A stretch of 64,000 bases of DNA, taken from contig DATDOY010000034.1 of the NCBI GenBank assembly GCA_035293045.1, positions 1 to 64,000 of the forward strand. The letters are read 5' to 3'. The notes under the pieces were generated by a model, which saw only the letters and a program-made list of their open reading frames with translations, did not search any database and was not told the DNA's origin. Position 1 is the first letter of the stretch. Every line of letters starts with the position of its first letter. The stretch comes from DATDOY01 sp035293045 (GTDB lineage: Bacteria > Actinomycetota > Acidimicrobiia > IMCC26256 > JACPCJ01). Shown in pieces: positions 19,855-28,526 of this stretch. The position numbers were made by a program, and so were the translations under genes.

Positions 19855-20556
19855 TTACTGGTCCTTGGCCGGGTCGTCGATGAGGTTCTCGCGCATCGCG
19901 TAGAGCACGGCCTCCATACGCGAGTGCACGTGCAGCTTCTCGAGCATGTTGCGCACGTGGTTTTTCACCGTGTTCTCGGAGATGTAGAGCTTGTCGGCGA
20001 TCTTGCGGTTGGAGAGTCCCTGCGCGACGAGCTGGAGGACCTCGAGTTCGCGCTCGGTCAACTTCGGCGCGTGGGGACTCGAGCGGTCGTCGGCCTGCTT
20101 CGAGAGCACGTTGAACTCCTGCAGCAGCTTTGACGCCATCGACGGGGAGATGAGGCTCTGGCCCTGGGTGACGGCCCGGATGGCGTCCGCCACCTCTTCG
20201 ATGGAGATCTCCTTGAGGAGGTACCCGTTGGCCCCCGCCTTGACCGCCTCGTAGAGGTCCTCCTCCTCGTCGGAGACCGTGAGCATGAGGATCTTCGCCG
20301 ATGGGACGGACTCACGAACGCGGGCTGCCGCCTCGATGCCGGAGAGGCGCGGCATCCGGACGTCCATCAGGACGACGTCGGGCGTGAGCTGCATGGCTTT
20401 TTCGACCGCCTCGACGCCGTCTTCGGCTTCGGCCACCACCTCGATTCCCGATTCGGTGTCGAGGATCATGTTGAGGCCGCGCCGGAACAGCGCGTGGTCG
20501 TCGCACACCAACACCCGAATGGTGTCGCCGATGGGTCCGTGCTCGTGATCGCTCAC
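19855..20556 (-). CDS. NarL/FixJ-type (LuxR) response regulator
   Basis: A 233-residue two-component response regulator. The receiver domain occupies about 13-130, with acidic pocket VCDDHALF, phospho-acceptor Asp65 in VLMDVRMP, conserved Thr in LMLTVSDEE and Lys in GYLLKEIS. A linker leads to a LuxR helix-turn-helix at about 165-225 (LTERELEVLQLVAQGLSNRKIADKLYISENTVKNH). It is a DNA-binding activator or repressor; no cognate histidine kinase is adjacent. The GTG start at 20556 has GGGAG 4 nt upstream. It lies 21 nt after hpf, so it may be co-transcribed and could link ribosome hibernation to signalling. Confidence 0.95.
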   Translation of the reverse strand: MSDHEHGPIGDTIRVLVCDDHALFRRGLNMILDTESGIEVVAEAEDGVEAVEKAMQLTPDVVLMDVRMPRLSGIEAAARVRESVPSAKILMLTVSDEEEDLYEAVKAGANGYLLKEISIEEVADAIRAVTQGQSLISPSMASKLLQEFNVLSKQADDRSSPHAPKLTERELEVLQLVAQGLSNRKIADKLYISENTVKNHVRNMLEKLHVHSRMEAVLYAMRENLIDDPAKDQ

Positions 20557-20577
20557 CGTGCTCCCGCATCCTCCCGG

Positions 20578-21159
20578 TCAACCGGGCATTTCCACCAGAC
20601 CGTAGTCGGCTCCGCGGTGTCGGTAGACGACCGCCGCTCGACCACTCTCGGCATTGTGGAACAGGAGGAACGGAGTCCCGAGCAATTCGAGCTGCATCGC
20701 CGCCTCGACGGGCGTCATCGGTTTGGCGTCGACCTCGGTCCGATCGACGATGGACGGGAGACGCTCTCGCACGCCGGAGGAGACGACAGGAGCGCCGCCA
20801 TTGGCCGAAGCGCCGTTGGCGCCGGCCTCGGACAGCCCGCCGCTTCGGCGGCCCAGGCGTCGCTTGACGCGCTTGTCCTTGAGCCGCACGACCTGACGTT
20901 CGACCTTGTCGGCGGCCCGGTCGATCGCTCCGAGCGGGTCGGCGGCCGATCCCTCGACCTTCAGGCGATGGCCCTTCAGGTGGGCGACGATCTCGCAGTG
21001 GTACTTGTCGGCGATCCGAGGGTTCTTCTCCTCGACGAACCCGATCTCGATCCAACCAGACTCGTCAAGGAAGGCGTCGAGCTTCGCAAGCTTGCGCTCG
21101 GCCGCCTCGAGAAGATCGGCCGACAGCTCCATGTTCTTGCGATGGACCCGGATGTCCAG
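20578..21159 (-). CDS. hpf: Long-form ribosome hibernation promoting factor (S30AE family)
   Basis: A 193-residue protein that dimerises and silences ribosomes under stress. The N-terminal S30AE domain reads DIRVHRKNMELSADLLEAAE; a linker is followed by the C-terminal dimerisation domain (PMTPVEAAMQLELLGTPFLLFHNAESG...VVYRHRGADYGLVE). The start is uncertain. I chose a CTG at 21159 because it aligns with the usual family N-terminus and has GGGAG with a 6-nt spacer. A TATACT -10 also lies about 52-57 nt upstream. The nearest standard start is ATG at 21225, which would add 22 atypical residues and lies upstream of the expected transcription start. Confidence 0.9.
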   Translation of the reverse strand: MDIRVHRKNMELSADLLEAAERKLAKLDAFLDESGWIEIGFVEEKNPRIADKYHCEIVAHLKGHRLKVEGSAADPLGAIDRAADKVERQVVRLKDKRVKRRLGRRSGGLSEAGANGASANGGAPVVSSGVRERLPSIVDRTEVDAKPMTPVEAAMQLELLGTPFLLFHNAESGRAAVVYRHRGADYGLVEMPG

Positions 21160-21210
21160 GACACTCTCCCGTCGGTGAATCGGGTGTCTCGCGACTGGGT
21201 GTCGAACCCG

Positions 21211-21216
21211 AGTATA
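21211..21216 (-). promoter_or_regulatory. Putative -10 element for hpf
   Basis: TATACT on the minus strand is close to the sigma-70 consensus. Transcription would begin near 21204, giving a leader of about 45 nt that contains GGGAG before the proposed CTG start. No good -35 is visible, only GTGGCG at a 17-nt spacing. If this is the promoter, the ATG at 21225 cannot be translated from it. Confidence 0.45.
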
Positions 21217-21257
21217 TGGCGGCATCGCGAGGCCGCCACCAGGTCGTGCGACCCGCG

Positions 21258-21452
21258 CTAGCGGCGGAAGCCGAAGTGCGGAAGAAGGGCCACGACGAGG
21301 CTCTCGACGACGCCCTCGATCGGGGGGCGATACGTGCCGTTGCGGACCTCGGCGCCGATCTGGCGGATGCGCGCCTGGCGATCGGACAAGTCGGGCGGGG
21401 ATGTCACGGCGGGTCCTCCGGGTGCGGGTGCGTTGGTGGGCATGTGGTTCAT
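21258..21452 (-). CDS. Small FlgM-like (anti-sigma-28) protein
   Basis: A 64-residue protein. Its N-terminal third is Pro/Ala-rich and probably disordered. The C-terminal part RQARIRQIGAEVRNGTYRPPIEGVVESLVVALLPH resembles the C-terminal helix region of FlgM anti-sigma factors (R.A.I..G.Y......A..L). FlgM holds the flagellar/stress sigma factor inactive. The ATG overlaps the comF stop by 4 nt and has GGGAG 8 nt upstream, so it is translated with comF. No flagellar genes are in the window. The assignment is tentative; an unrelated short helical protein is possible. Confidence 0.5.
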   Translation of the reverse strand: MNHMPTNAPAPGGPAVTSPPDLSDRQARIRQIGAEVRNGTYRPPIEGVVESLVVALLPHFGFRR

Positions 21453-22096
21453 GGTGGCGTCTCCCGTAGAGGACTCTCGGAGCCGACCGCAGGGCCCTTG
21501 AGCAAGGTGCGGGCCACGACGACACCGATGACCCTTTCGCACCCTTGCAGCCTGAGTGCTCCGGCAGCGTTGCGCAGAGTGGCGCCGGTCGTGGCTACGT
21601 CGTCCACAATGATCACGCACCGTGGGACCACGCCTCCCGCAACCAGCGCGGGGCCGCGGAGCCGGTCAGCGCGGGCCCGGCGCGTCTGGGCCCCGTTGTC
21701 GACCCGCCGCAGGAGGCGGCGGGCGGCGACGCCCCGGCGCCGCGCCAGCCCTCGGGCGAGGAGCTCGGCGTGTTCGAAGCCGAAGCCCCGGTGCCGCTCC
21801 CGTGACGCCGGCACCCAGGTCACCGCGCCGGCGTCGACCTCGGGAGGCAGGACCCCATCGACGAGGTCGACGAGAAGGCCAGCGGCCGTCCGGGCGTTGC
21901 GGTACTTGAGGCGGGCGACGAGCTCGCGGGCCGCGCCGTCGTAGACGACCGCTGCGTGCACGGCGTCGAGGCCAGGCGGGGGCGGCATGGGCGGAGCAAC
22001 GCGAAGCCCGAGCCGGCACCCGGCGCAGAGGCCCCCTTCCGTGCCCGCTCCGCACGCGACGCACCGACCCGGAAACAACCACTCAGCCACACCCAT
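21449..22096 (-). CDS. comF: ComF family phosphoribosyltransferase-like protein
   Basis: A 215-residue ComFC-type protein. Four cysteines near the N-terminus (GRCVACGAG...LCAGCRLG) form a zinc finger. The C-terminal half is a type I phosphoribosyltransferase fold with the PRPP-binding loop VIIVDDVATTGATL. In competent bacteria ComF supports uptake of single-stranded DNA; in others the role is unknown. The gene lies 47 nt downstream of ahcY's end and overlaps the FlgM-like gene by 4 nt. The order comF-hpf-secA is also found in mycobacteria. Confidence 0.9.
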   Translation of the reverse strand: MGVAEWLFPGRCVACGAGTEGGLCAGCRLGLRVAPPMPPPPGLDAVHAAVVYDGAARELVARLKYRNARTAAGLLVDLVDGVLPPEVDAGAVTWVPASRERHRGFGFEHAELLARGLARRRGVAARRLLRRVDNGAQTRRARADRLRGPALVAGGVVPRCVIIVDDVATTGATLRNAAGALRLQGCERVIGVVVARTLLKGPAVGSESPLRETPP

Positions 22097-22143
22097 GCCG
22101 CGAGCATGACGCCCGCGTGTGACATTTCCTTGCCCCTGGGGAG

Positions 22144-23400
22144 CTACGTGCCCATCGTCCAGGAGCCGAGGTACTCACGCTGGGCGTCGGTGAGGACGTC
22201 GAGGCGGATGCCCATCGACTCGAGCTTGAGCCGGGCGACCTCCTCGTCGATGTCCTTCGGCACGTCGTAGACGCGCGGCGTGAGTGACGCCGCGTTCTTC
22301 GCCATCCACTCGGCGGCGAGCGCCTGGTTGGCGAAGCTCATGTCCATGACCGCGGCGGGGTGCCCTTCGGCCGCGGCGAGGTTCACGAGGCGGCCCTCGC
22401 CGAGCACGACGATGCGACGGCCGTCGTCGAGGACGAACTCCTCCACGAAGGTGCGCAGTTCGCGCCGGTCGGTGGCCATGGCCGCGAGCGCCTCGAGATC
22501 GATCTCGATGTCGAAGTGCCCGGAGTTGGCGAGAATGGCGCCGTCCTTCATCACCTCGAAGTGCTCGCGCCGGAGGATGTCGCGGTCGCCGGTCACGGAG
22601 ACGATGATGTCGCCGATGCGGGCGGCGTCGATCATCGGCATCACGTCGAAGCCGTCCATGACCGCCTCGAGCGCGCGCAGCGGGTCGACCTCGGTGACGA
22701 CAACTCGAGAACCCATGCCCTTGGCCCGCGAGGCCAGGCCCTTGCCGCAGTAGCCGTAGCCGGCCACCACGAAGACCTTGCCGGCGAGGAGCGCGTTGGT
22801 CGCGCGGATGATGCCGTCGATCGTCGACTGGCCGGTGCCGTAGCGGTTGTCGAAGAGGTGCTTGGTGTTGGCGTCGTTGACGGCCACGATCGGGTACTTC
22901 AGCGCGCCGTCGGCCTCCATGGCCTTCAAGCGGATCACGCCCGTCGTGGTCTCCTCGGTGCCCCCGATGATCTCCGCGAGCTGGTCGGGCCGCTCCTGGT
23001 GGAGCGTCGACACGAGGTCGCAGCCGTCGTCCATGGTCATGTGCGGATGCGCGTCGAGGGCGGCGTTGAGGTGCCGGTAATAGCCGTCTCGGTCGATGCC
23101 CTTGATGGCGAACACCGGCACCTCGTGGTCGGTGACGAGCGCGGCGGCCACGTCGTCTTGGGTCGACAGCGGATTGGAAGCACACACGATCACCTGAGCG
23201 CCCCCGGCTTGGAGAGCACGAACCAGGTTGGCGGTCTCGGTCGTGACGTGCAGGCACGCCGCCAACCGCAGTCCCTCGAGCGGACGTTCTTTGGCGAAGC
23301 GCTCGCGAATCGAGGTCAGGACGGGCATCGTGCGGTCGGCCCACGCGATGCGCTTTCGGCCCGACTCGGCGAGTCCGGTATCCGCGACGTCGTACTCCAT
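22144..23400 (-). CDS. ahcY: Adenosylhomocysteinase (S-adenosyl-L-homocysteine hydrolase)
   Basis: A 418-residue NAD-dependent enzyme that splits S-adenosylhomocysteine to adenosine and homocysteine, relieving product inhibition of methyltransferases. Visible are the substrate-domain motif ACLHVTTETANLV, the NAD-binding glycine motif VVAGYGYCGKGLASRAKGMG, and GHFDIEID...LVNLAAAEGHP. The length and shorter inserts place it with the compact bacterial/archaeal type. The ATG at 23400 has GGGAGA 8 nt upstream and lies 4 nt after the isomerase gene. It is thus the last gene of the manB-trm112-isomerase-ahcY run. Confidence 0.97.
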   Translation of the reverse strand: MEYDVADTGLAESGRKRIAWADRTMPVLTSIRERFAKERPLEGLRLAACLHVTTETANLVRALQAGGAQVIVCASNPLSTQDDVAAALVTDHEVPVFAIKGIDRDGYYRHLNAALDAHPHMTMDDGCDLVSTLHQERPDQLAEIIGGTEETTTGVIRLKAMEADGALKYPIVAVNDANTKHLFDNRYGTGQSTIDGIIRATNALLAGKVFVVAGYGYCGKGLASRAKGMGSRVVVTEVDPLRALEAVMDGFDVMPMIDAARIGDIIVSVTGDRDILRREHFEVMKDGAILANSGHFDIEIDLEALAAMATDRRELRTFVEEFVLDDGRRIVVLGEGRLVNLAAAEGHPAAVMDMSFANQALAAEWMAKNAASLTPRVYDVPKDIDEEVARLKLESMGIRLDVLTDAQREYLGSWTMGT

Positions 23401-23404
23401 GAGA

Positions 23405-24478
23405 TCAGTTCTCCCTGTGTTGGGCCAGCGCGTCCTTCAGACGGAAGATCGCGTCAATGGGGCCCGGATCCACCCCAGCGTCGTAGGCGAGGTAGAGGCT
23501 CGTCCAATCGCCGACGTACATGAGATCGAGGAGTTGGGCAAGGCGCCCGTCGCCGGCCGCTTCGAACGAAAGCACCCCGCTGACGGTCTCCTCGATGATT
23601 TCCCGCGTGATCTCGAACCGGCGGCGGAGTTGGGGATGTTCGAACCCGTGCCGCAGCTCCACGAGGGTGAACACCTGCCGGGTGACGTCCCCGTGTTGGC
23701 CCCACCCGCAGATCTCGTTGTGATCGAGCTCGGGGTAGACGTTCCAGAACGCCGGCGCCTTGGCGTTCTCGTTCACGTCCGCTTTCCACCGCAGGGCGGC
23801 GACCGCTCCCAGCGCGCCGCCGCCGTAGACCACCGGGATGGTGCGACCGATCTGGCGGGCGAGCTCGCGGGCGGGATTGGCGCTCCCCTCCACCTCCAGA
23901 CGACACCGGTCACGGCGTGCCGCGAGCTGTTCGGTGGCCGCGGTGAGCCACTGGTGCGCGTCGGGAAGCAAGCCGGCGCGGAAGAGCGTGACGAAGAGGG
24001 GGGCGACGAGGGCACCGAGCGCGGCGCGGGGCATGTACCCCTGAGGGCACGGAACGTGCAGGCCGCCGGCCTGCTCGGCGATCGCCGCCAGCGGGCCTCC
24101 CGTCGACACGGCAACGAGCCGCGCGCCTCGCGCGGCAGCCTGCTCGGCGAGCGACAGGGTCTCCTCGGTGCTCCCCGAATACGACAGCGCGAACGCGAGG
24201 GTGCGCGGACCCACGAATGCGGGCACGCGGTACTGCTTCAACACGGTGACGGGCACGCGGAGGTGGGCGTTGGCCACCGCCGCGAGGACGTCCCCGGCGA
24301 TTCCCGAACCCCCCATGCCCAGCACCACGACGTTGTCGATCTCGTCGGCGGCTGGGAACTCCGAGCGGGCCACCTCGGCGGCCGCACGATGCGCGGCGTC
24401 GAGCTGTTCGGGGAGCCCTCGCACCGCCTCCCCGAACCCGAGGGTGTCGAGCACGCCTGTCTCGGACGCCGGCGTCAC
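23405..24478 (-). CDS. Bifunctional phosphoglucose/phosphomannose isomerase (SIS domains)
   Basis: A 357-residue protein with two sugar isomerase domains. Motifs VVVLGMGGSGIAGDV and FALSYSGSTEETLSLA bind the phosphate, and GWGQHGDVTRQ and the C-terminal EQ-rich part complete the active site typical of the archaeal/actinobacterial PGI/PMI family. It interconverts glucose-6-P, fructose-6-P and mannose-6-P, feeding ManB. The mycobacterial homologue at the same position has been called TobH. The GTG start at 24478 overlaps the Trm112-like gene's stop by 4 nt. Confidence 0.88.
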   Translation of the reverse strand: MTPASETGVLDTLGFGEAVRGLPEQLDAAHRAAAEVARSEFPAADEIDNVVVLGMGGSGIAGDVLAAVANAHLRVPVTVLKQYRVPAFVGPRTLAFALSYSGSTEETLSLAEQAAARGARLVAVSTGGPLAAIAEQAGGLHVPCPQGYMPRAALGALVAPLFVTLFRAGLLPDAHQWLTAATEQLAARRDRCRLEVEGSANPARELARQIGRTIPVVYGGGALGAVAALRWKADVNENAKAPAFWNVYPELDHNEICGWGQHGDVTRQVFTLVELRHGFEHPQLRRRFEITREIIEETVSGVLSFEAAGDGRLAQLLDLMYVGDWTSLYLAYDAGVDPGPIDAIFRLKDALAQHREN

Positions 24479-24717
24479 GCGGCAGGATCGAACGTGGGGC
24501 TGATGCCCTCCGACGCCGCGCGGGCGACGACCCCGGCCGCCGCCGCCTCGTCGAGCGTCTCCGCTTCGTCGATCAGCATGACGGGGATGTCGTCGCGCAC
24601 CTCATAGCGCCGCCGACACTCGGGGCAGAACAAAAAGCCGTCCGCTTCGAAGTAGAACAGCGGCCCCTTGTCGTCCGGGCAGGCGAGGATCTCCAGCAGT
24701 TTCGGGTCGAGTGCCAT
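24475..24717 (-). CDS. Trm112 family (UPF0434-like) small zinc protein
   Basis: An 80-residue protein. The pattern LLEILACPDDKGPLFYF...FCPECRRRYEVRDDIPVMLIDEAE is characteristic of Trm112/UPF0434 proteins. The first cysteine pair is reduced to a single Cys (ACPDD, not CPxC) while the second (CPEC) is intact. Eukaryotic Trm112 stabilises methyltransferases; the bacterial role is unknown. The adjacency to ahcY, which removes the methyltransferase by-product, is suggestive but is inference. It lies 4 nt after manB and overlaps the isomerase gene by 4 nt. Confidence 0.88.
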   Translation of the reverse strand: MALDPKLLEILACPDDKGPLFYFEADGFLFCPECRRRYEVRDDIPVMLIDEAETLDEAAAAGVVARAASEGISPTFDPAA

Positions 24718-24721
24718 GCCC

Positions 24722-26074
24722 TCAGCCTCGCACGATCTCGAGCACTTCCGCCGTTCGCGCCTCGCATGCCGCCGGGTCGGGCGCCTCGAGGTTCAGCCGC
24801 AGGAGCGGCTCCGTGTTGCTCGGCCGCAGGTTGAACCACCACTCCCCGAGGTCGACCGTGAGCCCGTCGAGACGGTCAGACTCGGCGGCGGCGACGGCGG
24901 CGAAATGCTCGGCGACCCGCTCGATCACGGCGAGTGGGCTCGCCACCTCGGTGTTGATCTCGCCCGACTGCGCGTAGCGCTCGAACGAGCGCCGGGCCTC
25001 GGCCAATGGGAGCCCGCTGACGCTGAGCTGCTCGAGCATGAGCACGGCCGCGATCAACCCGGAGTCGGCGCGCCAGTTGTCGCGGAAGTAGTAGTGGGCC
25101 GAATGCTCGCCGCCGAAGACCGCGTCGGTCTCGGCCATCACCTGCTTGATGAACGAGTGCCCGACCCGGCTCCGGATGGGCTCGCCGCCGTGTTCCCGGA
25201 TCACTTCAGGGACGGCCTTCGAACAGATCAGGTTGTGGACGACGCCGGCCCGGCCGTCGGCCGGCTGTTTGTCGAGAATCCCCGCTGCGAGCATCGCCGT
25301 CGTCGTCGACCCCGATACCGGCTCGGCCTGGTCGTCCACGAGGAAGACGCGGTCGGCGTCGCCATCGAATGCGAGCCCAACGTCGGCGCCGGCGTCCCGA
25401 ACCGCGGCCTGGAGGTCCTTGAGGTTGTCGAGGTTGAGCGGGTCGGCGGGATGGTTCGGGAACGTCCCGTCGAGTTCTGGGTACAACACGGTCAGGTTGA
25501 CCGCGAGACCGGCGAAGACTTCCGGCACGACGAGGCCGCCCATTCCGTTGGCGGTATCGGCGATGACCGTGAGCGGCGACAGCGCGTCGACGTCGATGAA
25601 CGAACGCACATGCTCGGCGAACTCCGCGAGCGCCGGGCGCTCCTCGAGCCTTCCCCGCTCGGCGGACTTCTCGTAGACGCCCGATTCGACGCGCGCTCGA
25701 ATCTCGGCGAGGCCGGTCTCCTCGCCAACCGGAGCGGCGCCGGCACGACAGAACTTCATGCCGTTGTACTGCGCAGGGTTGTGGCTCGCTGTGAACATGA
25801 CCCCGGGGAGATCATGGCGGCCCGACGCGAAATACAGCATGTCCGTCGACGCCAGACCGATGTCGACGATGCCGCACCCGGCGTCGTTGGCGCCTTCGAC
25901 GAAAGCGGCGGCGAGCGGCTCTGACGACGGACGCATGTCGCGTCCGAGCACGATCGCTCGGGCGCCGGTGAACGCGGCGAAGGCGTTCCCGACGAGGCGG
26001 GCCAGCTCCTCGTCGAGTTGGTCGGGGTAGATCCCGCGCACGTCGTACGCCTTGAACACCGCTTCGAGGTTCAC
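24722..26074 (-). CDS. manB: Phosphomannomutase/phosphoglucomutase
   Basis: A 450-residue alpha-D-phosphohexomutase that converts mannose-6-P to mannose-1-P (or the glucose equivalents). The phosphoserine loop is TASHNP with Ser97, the metal loop is FDGDADR, the sugar-binding loop is GGEHSAHYYF, and the phosphate-binding C-terminal loop is RPSNTEPLLR. The GTG start at 26074 gives VNLEAVFKAYDVRGIYP, the normal N-terminus. It sits 4 nt after the large membrane protein gene and leads into trm112-isomerase-ahcY. Confidence 0.95.
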   Translation of the reverse strand: MNLEAVFKAYDVRGIYPDQLDEELARLVGNAFAAFTGARAIVLGRDMRPSSEPLAAAFVEGANDAGCGIVDIGLASTDMLYFASGRHDLPGVMFTASHNPAQYNGMKFCRAGAAPVGEETGLAEIRARVESGVYEKSAERGRLEERPALAEFAEHVRSFIDVDALSPLTVIADTANGMGGLVVPEVFAGLAVNLTVLYPELDGTFPNHPADPLNLDNLKDLQAAVRDAGADVGLAFDGDADRVFLVDDQAEPVSGSTTTAMLAAGILDKQPADGRAGVVHNLICSKAVPEVIREHGGEPIRSRVGHSFIKQVMAETDAVFGGEHSAHYYFRDNWRADSGLIAAVLMLEQLSVSGLPLAEARRSFERYAQSGEINTEVASPLAVIERVAEHFAAVAAAESDRLDGLTVDLGEWWFNLRPSNTEPLLRLNLEAPDPAACEARTAEVLEIVRG

Positions 26075-26078
26075 GACC

Positions 26079-28478
26079 TCAGCTTGCCACGGGCTCCCCT
26101 GAGCTCTTGGAGTCCAGCCGGGGACGCCAACGAGCGAGCGCCACAAGACCCACCACCCCGAGCACGGAGAGGGCGATCCCGATCCGATCAATCGGTGTTC
26201 GGCCGTAGGTCAGTTCCACCTCGCGCTCGGTGGGAACCACCACCATGAAATTGGGTGTGACGCGCCACGGTCCGTTCGCGCCGCGCACTTGCCAGTTGGG
26301 GAAGTACGAGACGCGGACGAGGACCGGCACGCCGACGCGGTCGACCGTGAACCGCACATGGTCGTCGCCCATCGAAACGTCGGTGACGTTGACCTCAGGG
26401 AGGGTCTTGCCGAGCGGCAGATTCGCGACCTGCTCGGCCTCGCTCCGGGCCCACGCCCGAGGACCATCGCCGGCCCAGAAGCGGTCCCACAAACCGGGGT
26501 CGTTGAACCACTCCACGGACGGACCCTCTCCATGGCCCTTCCGCCAGTCGTGCGGCTTCACGTCGGTGAGCACGACCGGCTCACGGCGGAGGGGTTCGAC
26601 GAGCGACACGTCCTCGACCTCGAACAGCGCCCAACGGGCGACGCTTGGTTCCTTCTCGGTGTCGGTGAGGTACGTCACGAGTTCGAGGTCGTCGCGGGTG
26701 CACACATCGCCGTCGACGAGGAACTGCTCGAGAGTGCGTCCGTCGGTGATCCCGCACGCCTTCTGCTTCGCGGCGTCCGAGCCGGCCATGAAGAACCGCA
26801 CGCCGAGCATTCGCAGCCGCTCGACGCCGCGATCGAAGTTGTCGTTGATGTTGCCGTACTCGAGCCCCCGCACCGGATTGGACGGCTGGCTCGAGATGTC
26901 GGCGACGGTCAGGAAGTGGTACGGCGTCGTGCCGGCCGACTCGAAGTAGAGCCCCTCCATCGAGCCGATCTTGCCGTCGGTGAAGTAAGGGATCAGCTCG
27001 AGGGCAAGATCGGAGCCGTAGTTGTTGATCTTGTCGAGCCGCTCCCATGTGAGGCGCTGGCCATAGTCGACACGAAGGTCGTTGAGGGTGTTCATGATCC
27101 CCTGGAACTCCGAGGCTGCGGGTTCCTTCGTCTTGCTCTCGTACCCCGCGTTGTTCCACTTGGCCCACGACGGGATGAACTCCTTGCCGACCGTCCCGTT
27201 GGGCGTGGTCGAGTCGACCGCGGTGAGGGCGACAACAAGGACGAACACCACCGCGACGTGGCCGGCGATCATGCTGACCTGGAGGAGCACGCGGCTCGGT
27301 TCCGGCGGTTGCTCCTCGCCCTCGGGGATCCCGATCGAGCCGCGCTCGTCGGTCGCCGCCGGCTTCACCGGCAACTCGATGAGCCGCCGGCCCAGGTTGA
27401 CGACTTCGGTCACCCCCATCGCCGCGAGCATGAACAGCGGCACTTGATAGAAGGGCAGGAGTCGAAGGTTCCACAGCCGGCCCTCGGGCATGGCCACGAA
27501 CATGGCCCCGAAGATGACGGCGAGCACTGCGAGTTCGATGGTGGCGCGACGCAGGAAGGCGGCGCTGGCCACGAGCGCGATCCCCGCCAACACGATCACC
27601 CACCGGAGCTCGGGGTGGACGAGGTAGGTCCGGTACTCCTCGACTTTCTGCCACCCCATGTCGGTCATGTACGCCACCCGGCCCACGACCGGCAGGGTCC
27701 AGATGGCGCTGAGGAGGAAGGCGACAAGGGCGATGGCGCCGGCTACGCGGAACCCCCTGACCGGCCCACGCACGGCCCACACCACGAGTCCGCCGACGGC
27801 GGCGAAGACGGTGACGATGCCATGGGTCATGACGGTGACCCCGAGCAGCAAGGCCGGGAGCCACGGGCGCTTGCGCCCGTCGAGCGCCATGGCGAGGGTT
27901 CCGAGGAAGCACAGCGCGAGGCCGAGGGCGATGGCGAACGAGAACTCTCCGGCGAGGGTGCTCGGGAGGTTCCCACCCATGATGCGGAAGTTGTGCTCGT
28001 CGGGCGTGAAGAACAGGAACGGGAGCATCGAGATCGCGAACAGAGGAGGCCCGGGCCACGGAACGCGAAGTCCGCGGGCGAAGACGTAGGCCCCTACCGG
28101 AATCAGCACCGGTCCCAGCGCAGTGACGAGCTTGAACGCCACGTTGTAGGGGATGAAGAGATCGAGCAGGACGATCAGAAGCGGCGGGATTGGGAAGTAG
28201 AAGTGCCCGGCCGGGAATCCCGCGTACCAGTCCGGCGCCCAGCCGGAGAGGCGGAGCTTGGGGAAGACGTGGTCACGCATGTATGCGGGCCACCACACGT
28301 GAGCGCCGGTGTCTCCCCCGTTCGGCGTCGTGTCACGCAGGAGGAGATGGACCTGGAGCTGGCTCAGGATGTAGCCCGCCACAACGACGAGCACAGCGAC
28401 GCCGACGATGCGTTCGGTCGTCTTCGACGACGACCAGGAGGATTTCAGTGCGGAGGAAACTGACACGGCGCCCAGCAT
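26079..28478 (-). CDS. Large polytopic membrane protein, 6-pyruvoyl-tetrahydropterin synthase-related/GT-C-like
   Basis: A 799-residue membrane protein. About ten TM helices occupy residues 25-440 and one the C-terminus (about 760-785); an extracytoplasmic domain of some 300 residues lies between. The start NGGDTGAHVWWPAYMRDHV...LSGWAPDWYAGFPAGHFYFPIPP is the hallmark of the PTPS-related membrane family, now viewed as GT-C glycosyltransferase-like; the Asp in GGDTGAH is the likely first-loop acidic residue. Its role in lipid-linked glycan assembly is inferred from the manB neighbourhood. The start ATG at 28478 has neither a clear ribosome site nor TANNNT, so it is probably read from an upstream promoter with the zinc-ribbon gene. 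Confidence 0.82.
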   Translation of the reverse strand: MLGAVSVSSALKSSWSSSKTTERIVGVAVLVVVAGYILSQLQVHLLLRDTTPNGGDTGAHVWWPAYMRDHVFPKLRLSGWAPDWYAGFPAGHFYFPIPPLLIVLLDLFIPYNVAFKLVTALGPVLIPVGAYVFARGLRVPWPGPPLFAISMLPFLFFTPDEHNFRIMGGNLPSTLAGEFSFAIALGLALCFLGTLAMALDGRKRPWLPALLLGVTVMTHGIVTVFAAVGGLVVWAVRGPVRGFRVAGAIALVAFLLSAIWTLPVVGRVAYMTDMGWQKVEEYRTYLVHPELRWVIVLAGIALVASAAFLRRATIELAVLAVIFGAMFVAMPEGRLWNLRLLPFYQVPLFMLAAMGVTEVVNLGRRLIELPVKPAATDERGSIGIPEGEEQPPEPSRVLLQVSMIAGHVAVVFVLVVALTAVDSTTPNGTVGKEFIPSWAKWNNAGYESKTKEPAASEFQGIMNTLNDLRVDYGQRLTWERLDKINNYGSDLALELIPYFTDGKIGSMEGLYFESAGTTPYHFLTVADISSQPSNPVRGLEYGNINDNFDRGVERLRMLGVRFFMAGSDAAKQKACGITDGRTLEQFLVDGDVCTRDDLELVTYLTDTEKEPSVARWALFEVEDVSLVEPLRREPVVLTDVKPHDWRKGHGEGPSVEWFNDPGLWDRFWAGDGPRAWARSEAEQVANLPLGKTLPEVNVTDVSMGDDHVRFTVDRVGVPVLVRVSYFPNWQVRGANGPWRVTPNFMVVVPTEREVELTYGRTPIDRIGIALSVLGVVGLVALARWRPRLDSKSSGEPVAS

Positions 28479-28526
28479 GACATGCGCTGCGCCGGACGCG
28501 GCGGCGGCCCGTGGCCGCCGAGACCT

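Noticed and set aside
23400..23410. SAM- or SAH-responsive riboswitch upstream of ahcY
   Set aside because: Only 4 nt separate ahcY from the upstream isomerase gene, leaving no room for an aptamer.
26079..28478. Long plus-strand Arg/Glu-rich open frame opposite the large membrane protein
   Set aside because: It lacks any domain and is the complement of a clear polytopic membrane protein; high-G+C antisense frames are commonly open.
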